DNA of 64,000 bases. Source: Clostridia bacterium. Lineage in GTDB: Bacteria > Bacillota > Clostridia > Oscillospirales > CAG-272. Below the pieces are notes generated by a model that ran no database searches, was not told the DNA's origin, and saw nothing but the letters and a program-made list of their open reading frames with translations. Numbering within the stretch: the first letter of the stretch is position 1; every line of letters starts with the position of its first letter. Position numbers and translations under genes: made by a program. Shown in pieces: positions 40,922-50,046 of this stretch. The stretch is from positions 1 to 64,000 of the forward strand of contig JAGAEA010000012.1 of the NCBI GenBank assembly GCA_017613355.1. Reading direction: 5' to 3'.

Positions 40922-43900
40922 CTTCCATCAACCGACGCTTTCCGAGCGAAAGCGGGGCTTTCGTATCTTCGTGCGGGAGAATTGGCATCTCCTGCTTTGC
41001 ATGGCGATCCCCGTTTTTTTGGTTTACATGATCTATCTTGCCCGCGGCATCCACCCTTTCGGGGACGGCTGCGTGCTGGTGCTCGACCTCAACGGGCAGT
41101 ACGTCTGGTTCTTCGAGGCTCTCCGCAATTTCGTGCGCGGGGACGGTAGTTTGCTCTATTCTTTCGAACGCGCGCTCGGCGGTGAGTTTCTCGGTATCTA
41201 CGCCTATTACCTCGCAAGTCCTTTCTCCTATTTGGTCTGTCTCTTCCCGAAAACCAAAATGCTCGAAGCGCTTCTTGCGCTCTTCCTGCTCAAAACCGCG
41301 ATCTGCGGCGGGACGTTCGGATACTACATGAAGAAAACGGCGATACGGAAAAATCCCCTTTCGATCGTCATTTTCTCGGTTTGTTACGCGGTTTCGAGCT
41401 ACGCGATCGTTCAACAGCACAACACCATGTGGATCGACGCCATGATGTGGCTCCCGCTCATCACGCTCGGGATTGAAGAACTGATCCGCCACGGAAAATT
41501 CAAGCTCTACACTTTTCTGCTTGCCGTAACCCTTTTCAGTAACTTTTATATCGGTTACATGGTCTGCATTTGGTGCGCGTTCTATTTTATCCTCTTCTAT
41601 TTGGCGCACGGCGGCAAAAACGGCGGGAATAACCCGCTCGGAGAGCGCCTGCATTTTTTGAAGTCGCTTTTGCGAATGGCGTTCTTTTCCCTTCTTGCCG
41701 TCGGCATGGCCGCGGTGATCCTGCTCGGAGCGTACTATTCTCTCAACTTTGGAAAATCGACGTTTTCCGTGACAAAATGGGAATGGTACCTCAATTTTGA
41801 TTTTCTCGAACTTTTCTATAAATTCCTGCCGGGATCCTATGACACGGTGCGCCCCGAGGGCTACCCGTTCGTTTACTGCGGAGTTCTCACGCTTCTGCTC
41901 CTTCCCGCTTATTTCGTTTCCAAAAAATACACCATGCGCCGCAAGATCTGCTCGGCGGTGTTGGTTCTCATCTTTTTGGCAAGCTTTTCCTTCTCGGTTC
42001 CCGACCTATTGTGGCACGGCTTTCAAGCTCCGAACTGGCTGAACTACCGATATAGCTTCATGCTGTGCTTCTACCTTTGCGTTCTTGCCTGCCGCGCTTT
42101 GGAAGATGCGGAAACGCTTCCGCTCAAACTCACGCTCGGCATGGGTGGCCTGATCGCGCTTTTCACGGTACTTTTACAGAAATTCGGCGACGACGCCTAT
42201 TTTGATCCCAATGATTTCACCTGTATTTGGTTCACGCTCGCGTGCGTTCTGGTGCATCTTTCCATTCTCGGGATCACAAGGTCGAAGCTCCGAAGCAAAC
42301 AGATCGTGGGCGTTGCCCTGTTGGTCGCCGTTTGTATTGAGGTGTTCGTGAACGGTCTGTTCAACATGAACGCATTTGACGACGACGTGACCTATTCCCG
42401 ATACAGCTACTACAACAATTTTTTGAAAAACACCCGCCCGTTGGCGGAAGCGGTGCAAGCCTCCGACAAATCGTTTTACCGAATGGAGAAAACCTACTTC
42501 CGGAAAGTGAACGACAACATGGGCTTGGAGATGCGCGGGCTTTCCGGCTCTACCTCCACGCTGAACCAGGAAACCATCGTTTTCTTGGAAAAAATGGGTT
42601 ACTCTTCCCGCTCGCATTGGTCGAAATACGACGGCGGAACACCCGTGAACGATTCGTTGCTCGGATTGAAATACATTCTCTCCGACAACGAAGTTTACCA
42701 AGGGTATTATGACGTCTATCTGACCGACGCCGCGCACGGATACGTCGCCTATCGCAATCCCTACGCGCTCTCGATCGCCTACGGAGTTGACGACGCGCTC
42801 CTCGACTTCCCGCTCGGCTATCTTGATACAGACGAGGAAACAAAGAGCGACAAGGATGAAGAACCGAGCCGTATCGGAACCGCCATTGAAGCGGTCAAGC
42901 GGGCGATCAACAATCGCCTCGACATTGACGAAACGATCCGCAGAGGTAATTATACCGACGAATATAACAGTCCTTTCGAGCGTTTGAACGCGATCGTAAC
43001 GGCAATGCTCGGCGAAGAGGAAACGGTGAAGATTTTTGTTCCCATTGCCATAACGGAAAAGACCACTTCCAATCTCGGAAGCCCGTGGTATGCCGAAAAA
43101 CACACTTGTTACGATATTTCCGATAAATCCATTGACGCAACCCTGACCGCAACGATCGAAATGCCCGTTTCCGGCGAACTTTATTTCTATCAGCCAACGC
43201 GGTTTCCTCGGGAAGTTTCGCTGAAATTATACAACCGCAGCGGCGGCGAACGCACATCCTACGGAACCTTCGCGGGCAACGACACCTTGCGGATCACCTC
43301 ACTCGGAAATCAAACCGCGGGCGACACTCTTTCCCTGACGATGACGCTCAAAGCCTCCAATTTGTACTATATGGATAACACGGATTGGTTTTACTATCTC
43401 GATTGGGATGTTTTCGAGAACGCGATGGCGCGCCTCGCGTCGGATCAGCTCCAAATTGAGCGGTATTCCGAAGAATCCTTTTCCGGAACGATCACCACGT
43501 CGCGCGCGGACGAGCTCATCCTCTCAACGATCGCTTTCGATAAAGGTTGGAAAGTGACGGTGGACGGAAAGCCCGCGGAAACGGTCAAAGCGCTCGGTTC
43601 TCTCGTTGCCTTCCGTGTTTCGGGAGAAGCCGGCACACACACCGTGAAAATGGTCTATCGCCCCAATACGTTCGTCATCGGGTGCATTGTTTCCGGCGTT
43701 TCCATCCTGCTGTTTGCGATTTTGCTTCTCCTCTCGCCTCTCTTGCGGAAAGTTCCCTTCCTGCGATGCGTCGTTTCGGCCCCGAACCGCGGCAAAACGG
43801 TTGCTTCCGAAGAATCTGCCCCAATCGATACTCCCCCGCAAGCGGCGGACGATCCGCCATCGCCCCTTTCGGATCAAGCGGAAGAGAAAAACACTCTGCC

Positions 43901-43991
43901 GTACATCATCGGCGGGATTGCGGCGGTCGGTTCCTTTGCAGTGGCTGCGCTTGCATTCCTTCGCGGACAAAAGAAAAACAAAAAGGAGTGA
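40914..43991 (+). CDS. YfhO family polytopic membrane protein
   Basis: A 1025-residue protein of the YfhO/GT-C-like family, implicated in glycosylation of lipoteichoic acid or other surface polymers in Bacillus and Listeria. About twelve helices span residues 20-510, followed by a large extracytoplasmic domain (about 515-915) and a further helix near 920-945. The C-terminus adds a proline- and acid-rich linker and one more hydrophobic helix with a lysine-rich end, not typical of short homologues. A motif copy lies near residue 420. The ruvA start is 9 bases after the stop. Confidence 0.88.
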   Translation: MTDFHQPTLSERKRGFRIFVRENWHLLLCMAIPVFLVYMIYLARGIHPFGDGCVLVLDLNGQYVWFFEALRNFVRGDGSLLYSFERALGGEFLGIYAYYLASPFSYLVCLFPKTKMLEALLALFLLKTAICGGTFGYYMKKTAIRKNPLSIVIFSVCYAVSSYAIVQQHNTMWIDAMMWLPLITLGIEELIRHGKFKLYTFLLAVTLFSNFYIGYMVCIWCAFYFILFYLAHGGKNGGNNPLGERLHFLKSLLRMAFFSLLAVGMAAVILLGAYYSLNFGKSTFSVTKWEWYLNFDFLELFYKFLPGSYDTVRPEGYPFVYCGVLTLLLLPAYFVSKKYTMRRKICSAVLVLIFLASFSFSVPDLLWHGFQAPNWLNYRYSFMLCFYLCVLACRALEDAETLPLKLTLGMGGLIALFTVLLQKFGDDAYFDPNDFTCIWFTLACVLVHLSILGITRSKLRSKQIVGVALLVAVCIEVFVNGLFNMNAFDDDVTYSRYSYYNNFLKNTRPLAEAVQASDKSFYRMEKTYFRKVNDNMGLEMRGLSGSTSTLNQETIVFLEKMGYSSRSHWSKYDGGTPVNDSLLGLKYILSDNEVYQGYYDVYLTDAAHGYVAYRNPYALSIAYGVDDALLDFPLGYLDTDEETKSDKDEEPSRIGTAIEAVKRAINNRLDIDETIRRGNYTDEYNSPFERLNAIVTAMLGEEETVKIFVPIAITEKTTSNLGSPWYAEKHTCYDISDKSIDATLTATIEMPVSGELYFYQPTRFPREVSLKLYNRSGGERTSYGTFAGNDTLRITSLGNQTAGDTLSLTMTLKASNLYYMDNTDWFYYLDWDVFENAMARLASDQLQIERYSEESFSGTITTSRADELILSTIAFDKGWKVTVDGKPAETVKALGSLVAFRVSGEAGTHTVKMVYRPNTFVIGCIVSGVSILLFAILLLLSPLLRKVPFLRCVVSAPNRGKTVASEESAPIDTPPQAADDPPSPLSDQAEEKNTLPYIIGGIAAVGSFAVAALAFLRGQKKNKKE
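42165..42177 (+). repeat. GCGGTACTTTTCGC motif, copy 7
   Basis: ACGGTACTTTTAC inside the yfhO-like gene, read as F-T-V-L-L at the end of a membrane segment. Confidence 0.55.
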
Positions 43992-44000
43992 CCCTCTCTC

Positions 44001-44627
44001 ATGTTTTATTATCTTTGCGGAAAACTGACGCATCTGGAACCCGGATTTGCCGTGATCGACTGCGGCGGCGTTGGCTATAAACTCTCCATCAGCGGAACGA
44101 CCTACGACGCGATGCCGCCGAACCGTTCCGTAAACGAGCCGCCAACGGTCAAGCTCTACACGCATCTTGCAATTCGCGAGGATGACATCGAGCTTTTCGG
44201 CTTCATGAAACAGACCGAGCTTGCCACTTTCAAGCTTCTCCTGACCGTTTCCGGCGTTGGACCTCGCGCGGCGCTCTCCATTCTCACTTCTCTGACGCCC
44301 GAAAAATTTGCGATCGCCGTTTGCACCGACGATAAAAAGACCATTGCGCGGGCGAACGGGATCGGTCCCAAGACTGCCGCGCGCGTCATTCTGGAATTGA
44401 AAGACAAGCTGATGAAAGAGACCGACGGCGGCTTCGGTTCCCCGTTCCCGTCGGATACATCGGCTGTAAACGGCGCAAGAAATCCGATGAACGAGGCGAT
44501 CGACGCCATGATCGTGCTGGGCTATTCCCGCGCCGAAGCGATGACCGCATTGAAAGACATTGACGTTTCGCATACGGAGTTACAGGAGATCATTCGTCTG
44601 GCGCTCAAAAAGCTGATGCGCCCCTGA
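44001..44627 (+). CDS. ruvA: Holliday junction branch migration protein RuvA
   Basis: A 208-residue tetrameric junction-binding protein. It begins with the OB fold (FYYLCGKLTHLEPGFAVIDC), contains helix-hairpin-helix motifs (VSGVGPRAAL and ANGIGPKTAARVI), and ends with the flexible RuvB-binding domain (YSRAEAMTAL). Its Shine-Dalgarno AAAGGAG lies within the end of the yfhO-like gene. Confidence 0.96.
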   Translation: MFYYLCGKLTHLEPGFAVIDCGGVGYKLSISGTTYDAMPPNRSVNEPPTVKLYTHLAIREDDIELFGFMKQTELATFKLLLTVSGVGPRAALSILTSLTPEKFAIAVCTDDKKTIARANGIGPKTAARVILELKDKLMKETDGGFGSPFPSDTSAVNGARNPMNEAIDAMIVLGYSRAEAMTALKDIDVSHTELQEIIRLALKKLMRP

Positions 44628-44652
44628 ATTTTCATGGAAAGGATGACCGAAC

Positions 44653-45741
44653 ATGGACATTGAAAGCACCGAATTCGATTTTGAAAATCGGATTGTTAGC
44701 ACCGAATATGCCTCCGAGGACGCGGAAACCGAAGTTTCCCTGCGCCCGAAACGGTTGGAAGACTATATCGGGCAAACGAAGGTAAAAGAAAATCTGAAAG
44801 TCTATATCGAAGCGGCGAAACATCGCGGCGACCCGTTGGATCACGTTCTCCTTTACGGTCCTCCCGGGCTCGGGAAAACGACGCTTTCCAACATTATCGC
44901 AACCGAAATGGGCGTCAACATCCGCGTAACGTCCGGTCCCGCCATTGAAAAGCAGGGCGACCTCGCGGCGATTTTAACGAACCTCAACGAAGGAGACGTC
45001 CTTTTCATTGACGAAATTCACCGGCTTTCCCGCTCCGTGGAAGAAATCCTGTACCCCGCCATGGAAGACTATGCACTCGATATCATCATCGGTCAGGGAC
45101 CCGCGGCGCGAAGCATTCGCATCGACCTTCCCAAGTTTACCCTCATCGGCGCCACGACCCGCGCGGGGCAAATGACTTCCCCTTTGCGCGCCCGCTTCGG
45201 CGTCATTCTGAAATTGGAGCTCTACTCCCCCGAAGAACTTGCCGAAATCGTCCGTCGGAGCGCGGGGATCCTCGGCGTGGGGATTTCAGATGCAGGGGCG
45301 ACGGAACTTGCCCGCCGTTCCAGGGGAACGCCGCGTATCGCAAACCGCCTGCTCAAACGCGTTCGCGACTTTGCGCAGGTGCGCGGCGACGGTACGATCG
45401 ACACCGAAATCGCCAATTTTGCACTGAACCGTTTGGAAATCGACGAGCTGGGGCTTGATACCATCGACCGTCGAATGCTCGAAACCATCATCAAGTTTTA
45501 TGACGGCGGTCCCGTGGGTCTGGAAACGCTTGCCGCAACGGTGGGCGAAGAGGCGGTAACGCTGGAAGATGTTTACGAACCCTACCTGATGCAGATCGGC
45601 TTTTTGAGCCGTACACCGCGAGGGCGGTGTGTTACGCGGCTTGCCTATGAGCACTTGGGACTTCCGTTCCGAAGCGCGAAGGGCGCATCCGATCAACTGA
45701 AACTTTTTGACGACGAGGACAACACCCCAAAAAAGCAATGA
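44653..45741 (+). CDS. ruvB: Holliday junction branch migration helicase RuvB
   Basis: A 362-residue AAA+ motor. Walker [10 protein letters not shown] is at 69-77, Walker B reads LFIDEIHRL, sensor I is the GATTRAG region, and the arginine-finger neighbourhood TSPLRARFG follows. A winged-helix DNA-binding domain closes it ([11 protein letters not shown]). GAAAGGATG precedes ATG 44653. A long perfect terminator follows directly. Confidence 0.97.
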   Translation: MDIESTEFDFENRIVSTEYASEDAETEVSLRPKRLEDYIGQTKVKENLKVYIEAAKHRGDPLDHVLLYGPPGLGKTTLSNIIATEMGVNIRVTSGPAIEKQGDLAAILTNLNEGDVLFIDEIHRLSRSVEEILYPAMEDYALDIIIGQGPAARSIRIDLPKFTLIGATTRAGQMTSPLRARFGVILKLELYSPEELAEIVRRSAGILGVGISDAGATELARRSRGTPRIANRLLKRVRDFAQVRGDGTIDTEIANFALNRLEIDELGLDTIDRRMLETIIKFYDGGPVGLETLAATVGEEAVTLEDVYEPYLMQIGFLSRTPRGRCVTRLAYEHLGLPFRSAKGASDQLKLFDDEDNTPKKQ

Positions 45742-45792
45742 AAAAATCGAAGAAGCGCAGGGACGTTCGCTCCCTGCGCTTCTTCGATTTTT
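45742..45792. terminator. Strong bidirectional terminator after ruvB
   Basis: A perfect 22-base stem (45742-45763 with 45771-45792), with A and T runs in the stem base. It separates ruvB from the convergent DUF2974 gene and is immediately followed by a copy of the dispersed motif. Confidence 0.92.
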
Positions 45793-45806
45793 GCGAAAAG
45801 TACCGC
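45793..45806 (-). repeat. GCGGTACTTTTCGC motif, copy 8 (most complete)
   Basis: A full 14-base core on the minus strand with T and A runs on both flanks, abutting the right arm of the ruvB terminator. Confidence 0.85.
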
Positions 45807-45818
45807 AAAAAACGTTAT

Positions 45819-46925
45819 TTACTTGCTTTTTCCGAACATTTCATGCAAAAAGTCTTTCGCATTTTCGTTGATGAGTGCCGTCAGCGTTTTGGACATCACT
45901 TTCCCCACCCAGGGGTCAAGCTGCATTCCGCGAATAAGCCAGCGGTTTTTCGGCGAGGCAAGTTCCGTTAAGGTGGTTGCGTGATCCGAGGAAAGAATTT
46001 TGTAGAGCGCTTCCGAAAATTGCTCGCGCTGTTCCGGAGTCATTTCCCGAATCCACGCATTGAGCGTTCGGTCGCTGTGTTTGCTGTCTTCCCCAATGGA
46101 ACGCAAGTAAACGAACTTCCCTCCCATCACGTTCCAAGACATCCCGTCATGTTGCCAAAGTCCGACTTGCTTGCTGCTGACGACCGTGTAATCCTCGTCG
46201 TGTTCCAGCAGGATGCCGACCAAAGAAGATTTCGGGAGAAACGTGTGAATACGGGGTTTCATGTCCAGATAGTCCGCGCTCGTGAGCATTCCGCTCCCGA
46301 AACCGGGGCCGTCGTTGTTCCAAATGCCGACGACCCGTTCTTTCACGGTTTGATCGCAACGGACGCCCGCGAAAACGGCAAGATTGCCGCCTTTGCTGTG
46401 TCCCGTAACGTAAAGCCGTCCTTTGCTTTGTGCGGCGACCTCGTTCAGATATTGCGCGGCGCGCACCTGGGAAGGGACCTCGGGAAGAAAGCTCATGTTG
46501 AAATTTTCTTTCCAGCCCACAAGGGTATCGTCAGTTCCCCGATAGGCAACAACGGTCCCTGCTTTTCCAAGCAGAAACGTAATCGCCGAAAACTGCATTT
46601 CCCGTTCCACGTCGATCTCGTTGACGTACGCCCGCATTCCCACGTTGCGGAAACGGCGCGTTTCTTTGACCGCTTTGAAAAGCTTGACGATCTCTTTCGG
46701 AATGATCAGACCGATGTTTGCTTTCCGCAGATCGGGATAGCGCGCGAAATAGGCGTTCGCAACGGCTTGCAGCGACACAGGCGCGTCCGAATGTCCGCTC
46801 GGCACAAGTTCTTTGAACTCGATATAGGACAAAAGAGAAAAAATGAGATTGTCCACTTCATTCGGCGGCACCTGTTCAAAAGTCAGGTCTCCCCGCCATC
46901 CAACGTAATCCAGCACGGTTCCCAT
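45819..46925 (-). CDS. DUF2974 (Mbeg1-like) alpha/beta hydrolase
   Basis: A 368-residue protein of the DUF2974/Mbeg1-like group. The nucleophile elbow is GHSKGGNLAVFAG (Ser in GxSxG), preceded by VVAYRGTDDTLVGWKEN, a lipase-like oxyanion region. It has no signal peptide, so it is probably cytoplasmic. ATG 46925 was chosen because AAGGAGA lies 10 bases before it, and an in-frame TTG further up is too close to that site. The substrate is unknown. Confidence 0.85.
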   Translation of the reverse strand: MGTVLDYVGWRGDLTFEQVPPNEVDNLIFSLLSYIEFKELVPSGHSDAPVSLQAVANAYFARYPDLRKANIGLIIPKEIVKLFKAVKETRRFRNVGMRAYVNEIDVEREMQFSAITFLLGKAGTVVAYRGTDDTLVGWKENFNMSFLPEVPSQVRAAQYLNEVAAQSKGRLYVTGHSKGGNLAVFAGVRCDQTVKERVVGIWNNDGPGFGSGMLTSADYLDMKPRIHTFLPKSSLVGILLEHDEDYTVVSSKQVGLWQHDGMSWNVMGGKFVYLRSIGEDSKHSDRTLNAWIREMTPEQREQFSEALYKILSSDHATTLTELASPKNRWLIRGMQLDPWVGKVMSKTLTALINENAKDFLHEMFGKSK

Positions 46926-46967
46926 GGGAGACAATCTCCTTTCTTTTTGTTTCGTTATATCTTTCCG

Positions 46968-48461
46968 TCAACAGCCGTGGAACAGGCGTTTGCTTTCGTA
47001 GGCAGGCTCACAGGTCAGATTGATCCCGAGCTTTTTGAGGGTGTGAACGTCGTTGTCGGAAAGAATGACCGAGGAGTGCATTTCGCACCGACGAAGCTTT
47101 TGGAGCTGTTCTCTTGCCCGCGCCGCGATCGGGTCGGTAACGGCACAAATCGAAAGCGCGATCAGCACTTCGTTGGGATGCAGCCGCGGATTATTGCTTC
47201 CGAGCGTTCCGACTTTCAGACCGGTGATCGGTTCGAGAATTTCGGGAGAGATCAAGTCGATGCGGTCGTCAATGTCGGCAAGCACCTTCAATGCGTTCAG
47301 AAGCGCGGCGGAAGCGGCTCCGAGCAATCGCGATGTGCGACCCGTCACCATTTCCCCGTTCGGCAATTCGATTGCGGCGGCAGGCTTGCCGGTTGCCTGC
47401 TCCTTTTCGTTGGCGGCAATGGCAACTTTCCGGTATGTCACGTCAAGTCCTGCGGTTTGCATGATCAATTCGAGCTTTTCCACGTCGTGCCCGTCGCCGA
47501 TCCCGCCTTCCTTGCGGCGGTTGCAAACGGCGGTGTAATAGCGGCGGACAATCTCCATGTTTGCCGCTTCGCGGACAGCTTCATCGTCAAAGATACAGTA
47601 TCCCGCCATATTCACGCCCATATCGGTCGGCGAGCGGTATGGCGAAGACCCGCTGATTTTTTCAAGCATGGCGTTGAGTACGGGGAAAATCTCGATGTCG
47701 CGGTTGTAATTCACGGTCGTCTTGCCGTACGCTTCGAGATGGAAAGGGTCGATCATGTTCACGTCGTTCAAATCCGCCGTTGCCGCTTCGTAGGCAATGT
47801 TCACAGGGTGTTTGAGCGGCAAATTCCAAATCGGAAACGTCTCGAATTTCGCATAACCCGAACGAATCCCCTTTTTGTGGTCATGGTAGAGCTGACTCAA
47901 GCAGGTTGCCATTTTCCCGCTTCCGGGTCCAGGTGCCGTGATAACGACAAGCGAACGCGAGGTCTCGATGTAATCGTTCTTTCCGTATCCATCATCGCTC
48001 ACGATGCGGGAAATATCCGAAGGATACCCGGGAATGGAATAATGCTGATAAACTTTCACACCGAGGGATTCCAGCCGTTTGCGGAACTTGACGGCGGCAG
48101 GCTGATCCTGCCAGCGCGTGAGCACAACGCTCCCCACGTAGAGTCCGAAACTGCGGAAAGCGTCGATCAGGCGCAGAACGTCAAGGTCGTAGGTGATCCC
48201 GAGGTCGCCTCGAACCTTGTTCTTTTCAATGTCGTTCGCGTTGATGGCGATCACGATCTCGGCTTGATCCTTCAACTGAATGAGCATTCGGATCTTGCTG
48301 TCGGGTGCGAACCCGGGAAGGACACGTGCGGCATGGTAGTCGTCGAAAAGTTTTCCGCCGAATTCCAAATAGAGTTTTCCGCCGAATTGCGCAATGCGCT
48401 CGCGAATATGCTCCGATTGCGTTTTGATATAAAGATCATTGTCAAACCCTTGTTTATACAT
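46968..48461 (-). CDS. DUF1846 family protein
   Basis: A 497-residue protein matching the DUF1846 family found in Firmicutes and Actinobacteria. Family blocks visible are [39 protein letters not shown] (a P-loop-like stretch) and [16 protein letters not shown]. Structures exist for the family but activity is not established; similarity to nucleotide-binding folds is inferred. It has its own promoter and a 43-base gap to the downstream DUF2974 gene, so the two may be co-transcribed. Confidence 0.9.
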   Translation of the reverse strand: MYKQGFDNDLYIKTQSEHIRERIAQFGGKLYLEFGGKLFDDYHAARVLPGFAPDSKIRMLIQLKDQAEIVIAINANDIEKNKVRGDLGITYDLDVLRLIDAFRSFGLYVGSVVLTRWQDQPAAVKFRKRLESLGVKVYQHYSIPGYPSDISRIVSDDGYGKNDYIETSRSLVVITAPGPGSGKMATCLSQLYHDHKKGIRSGYAKFETFPIWNLPLKHPVNIAYEAATADLNDVNMIDPFHLEAYGKTTVNYNRDIEIFPVLNAMLEKISGSSPYRSPTDMGVNMAGYCIFDDEAVREAANMEIVRRYYTAVCNRRKEGGIGDGHDVEKLELIMQTAGLDVTYRKVAIAANEKEQATGKPAAAIELPNGEMVTGRTSRLLGAASAALLNALKVLADIDDRIDLISPEILEPITGLKVGTLGSNNPRLHPNEVLIALSICAVTDPIAARAREQLQKLRRCEMHSSVILSDNDVHTLKKLGINLTCEPAYESKRLFHGC

Positions 48462-48532
48462 GGCTTTTCCCTTTTCCTTTTTCTTTTAATGCCGACGTAT
48501 CCCGCCGCAACGGCGAGGATAAATATAAATAT

Positions 48533-48561
48533 ATTATACCATATTGCCCATAAAATCTCAA
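48533..48561 (-). promoter_or_regulatory. Promoter of the DUF1846 gene
   Basis: Minus-strand TTGAGA (48556-48561) and TATAAT (48533-48538) with a 17-base spacer and an extended TGG. Confidence 0.8.
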
Positions 48562-48670
48562 TCCTTTTTTTGATTTTTTTCGCGAAAAAATGCGTGATTT
48601 TCAAAACTCGAAAAAACAGGGGGTAGTTTCGGAAATAGAGGTGGTAAATTTCATGTTTTCGAGAAAAAAC

Positions 48671-48699
48671 TTGCAATTTTTATCGCTTTATTCTATAAT
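48671..48699 (+). promoter_or_regulatory. Promoter of rhaA
   Basis: TTGCAA (48671-48676) and TATAAT (48694-48699) with a 17-base spacer. No catabolite-control or other operator is obvious around it. Confidence 0.8.
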
Positions 48700-48749
48700 G
48701 GGAACAAAGACGCGCTTTCGGGCGTCAAAAACAGAGGAGGTTCTGTATC

Positions 48750-50000
48750 ATGGCTCAACAACGGTATGAAATCGCGAAAGAGCGCTATGCGGCATTCGGC
48801 ATTGATACCGAGGCGGCGATCCGCAAACTTTCCGAAGTTTCGATCTCCATGCACTGCTGGCAGGGCGACGACGTTCACGGATTTGAAAACAGCGGTTCCC
48901 TCACGGGCGGCATTCAAACCACGGGAAATTACCCCGGCGTTGCCCGCAACCCCGACGAACTGCTTGCCGACCTTGACAAAGCGTTTTCCCTGATCCCCGG
49001 AAAACATCGGGTGAACGTTCACGCCTGCTACGGCATTTACGAGAACGGACAGTCGGTCGACCGCGACCGAATCAAACCCGAACATTTCCGCCGATGGGTG
49101 GACTACGCAAAAAAGCGCGGGCTCGGACTTGATTTCAACCCCACCTTTTTCTCGCATCCCCTTTCCGAAAACGGAACGCTGACCAATCCAAACGAGGAGA
49201 TCCGCGCGTTCTGGATCCGCCACGGGATTGCCTGCATCCGCATTTCCGAATACTTTGCCGAACAGACGGGTACCCCTTGCCTGATGAACATCTGGATCCC
49301 CGACGGCTTCAAGGACGTTCCCGCCGACCGCCTCGGTCCGCGCGAACGCTACATGGATTCACTCGATCAAATACTCGGTTGCGGCTACGATAAGACCAAA
49401 GTGCTGGTCACGCTCGAATCCAAAGTGTTCGGAATCGGGCTGGAATCCTACACGGCGGGTTCCGGTGAGTTCGCGCTCTGCTACGCGATGACGCGCGGCA
49501 TCGTTCCCTTAATGGACAACGGGCACTATCACCCGACCGAAGTGGTTTCGGATAAGATTCCCGCGCTTCTCTGCTTCGCTCCGAAGATCGCCCTGCACGT
49601 GACGCGCGGCGTTCGTTGGGATTCCGACCATGTGGTGCGCTACGATGACGAAACACAGGAAATGATGAAAGAGATCGTCCGTTGCGACGCGCTTGACCGC
49701 GTGATCCTCGCAACCGACTATTTTGACGCTTCGATCAACCGCATTGCCGCATGGGTGATCGGGATGCGCTCGGTGCAAAAGGCTTTGCTGAATGCTCTAT
49801 TGCTTCCGAACAAGGATTGGAAGGCGTTGCAGGACAGCGCGCAATATACCGAGCTGATGATGCGCCAGGAAGAATGGAAAACGATGCCACTCGGCGACGT
49901 TTGGGAAGAATTCTGCCGCCGCAACGAAGTGATCGCTTCCACCGAATGGTTTGAAGAGATCAAAAAATACGAAAAAGACGTTCTCTCCAATAGAAAGTAA
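48750..50000 (+). CDS. rhaA: L-rhamnose isomerase
   Basis: A 416-residue metal-dependent isomerase converting L-rhamnose to L-rhamnulose in the cytoplasm. The start block SISMHCWQGDDVHGFE, the metal region LMDNGHYHPTEVVSDKIP and ALHVTRGVRWDSDHVV are diagnostic. GAGGAGG precedes ATG 48750. No rhaB, rhaD, transporter or regulator is adjacent, and its promoter looks constitutive, so the rest of the pathway must be elsewhere or the enzyme acts on a related sugar. Confidence 0.95.
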   Translation: MAQQRYEIAKERYAAFGIDTEAAIRKLSEVSISMHCWQGDDVHGFENSGSLTGGIQTTGNYPGVARNPDELLADLDKAFSLIPGKHRVNVHACYGIYENGQSVDRDRIKPEHFRRWVDYAKKRGLGLDFNPTFFSHPLSENGTLTNPNEEIRAFWIRHGIACIRISEYFAEQTGTPCLMNIWIPDGFKDVPADRLGPRERYMDSLDQILGCGYDKTKVLVTLESKVFGIGLESYTAGSGEFALCYAMTRGIVPLMDNGHYHPTEVVSDKIPALLCFAPKIALHVTRGVRWDSDHVVRYDDETQEMMKEIVRCDALDRVILATDYFDASINRIAAWVIGMRSVQKALLNALLLPNKDWKALQDSAQYTELMMRQEEWKTMPLGDVWEEFCRRNEVIASTEWFEEIKKYEKDVLSNRK

Positions 50001-50006
50001 TACGAT

Positions 50007-50046
50007 AAAACCGCTTCCGAACGCAATTCGTTCGGGAGCGGTTTTT
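50007..50046. terminator. Bidirectional terminator between rhaA and topB
   Basis: AAAACCGCTTCCGAACG pairs with CGTTCGGGAGCGGTTTT (one G-T pair) around a short loop, with A and T runs on each side. Confidence 0.85.

Noticed and set aside
43900..43991. LPYIIG plus a helix and lysines at the YfhO C-terminus as a sortase signal
   Set aside because: It does not match LPxTG spacing, and the protein is already polytopic, so an extra membrane helix with basic end is the simpler reading.
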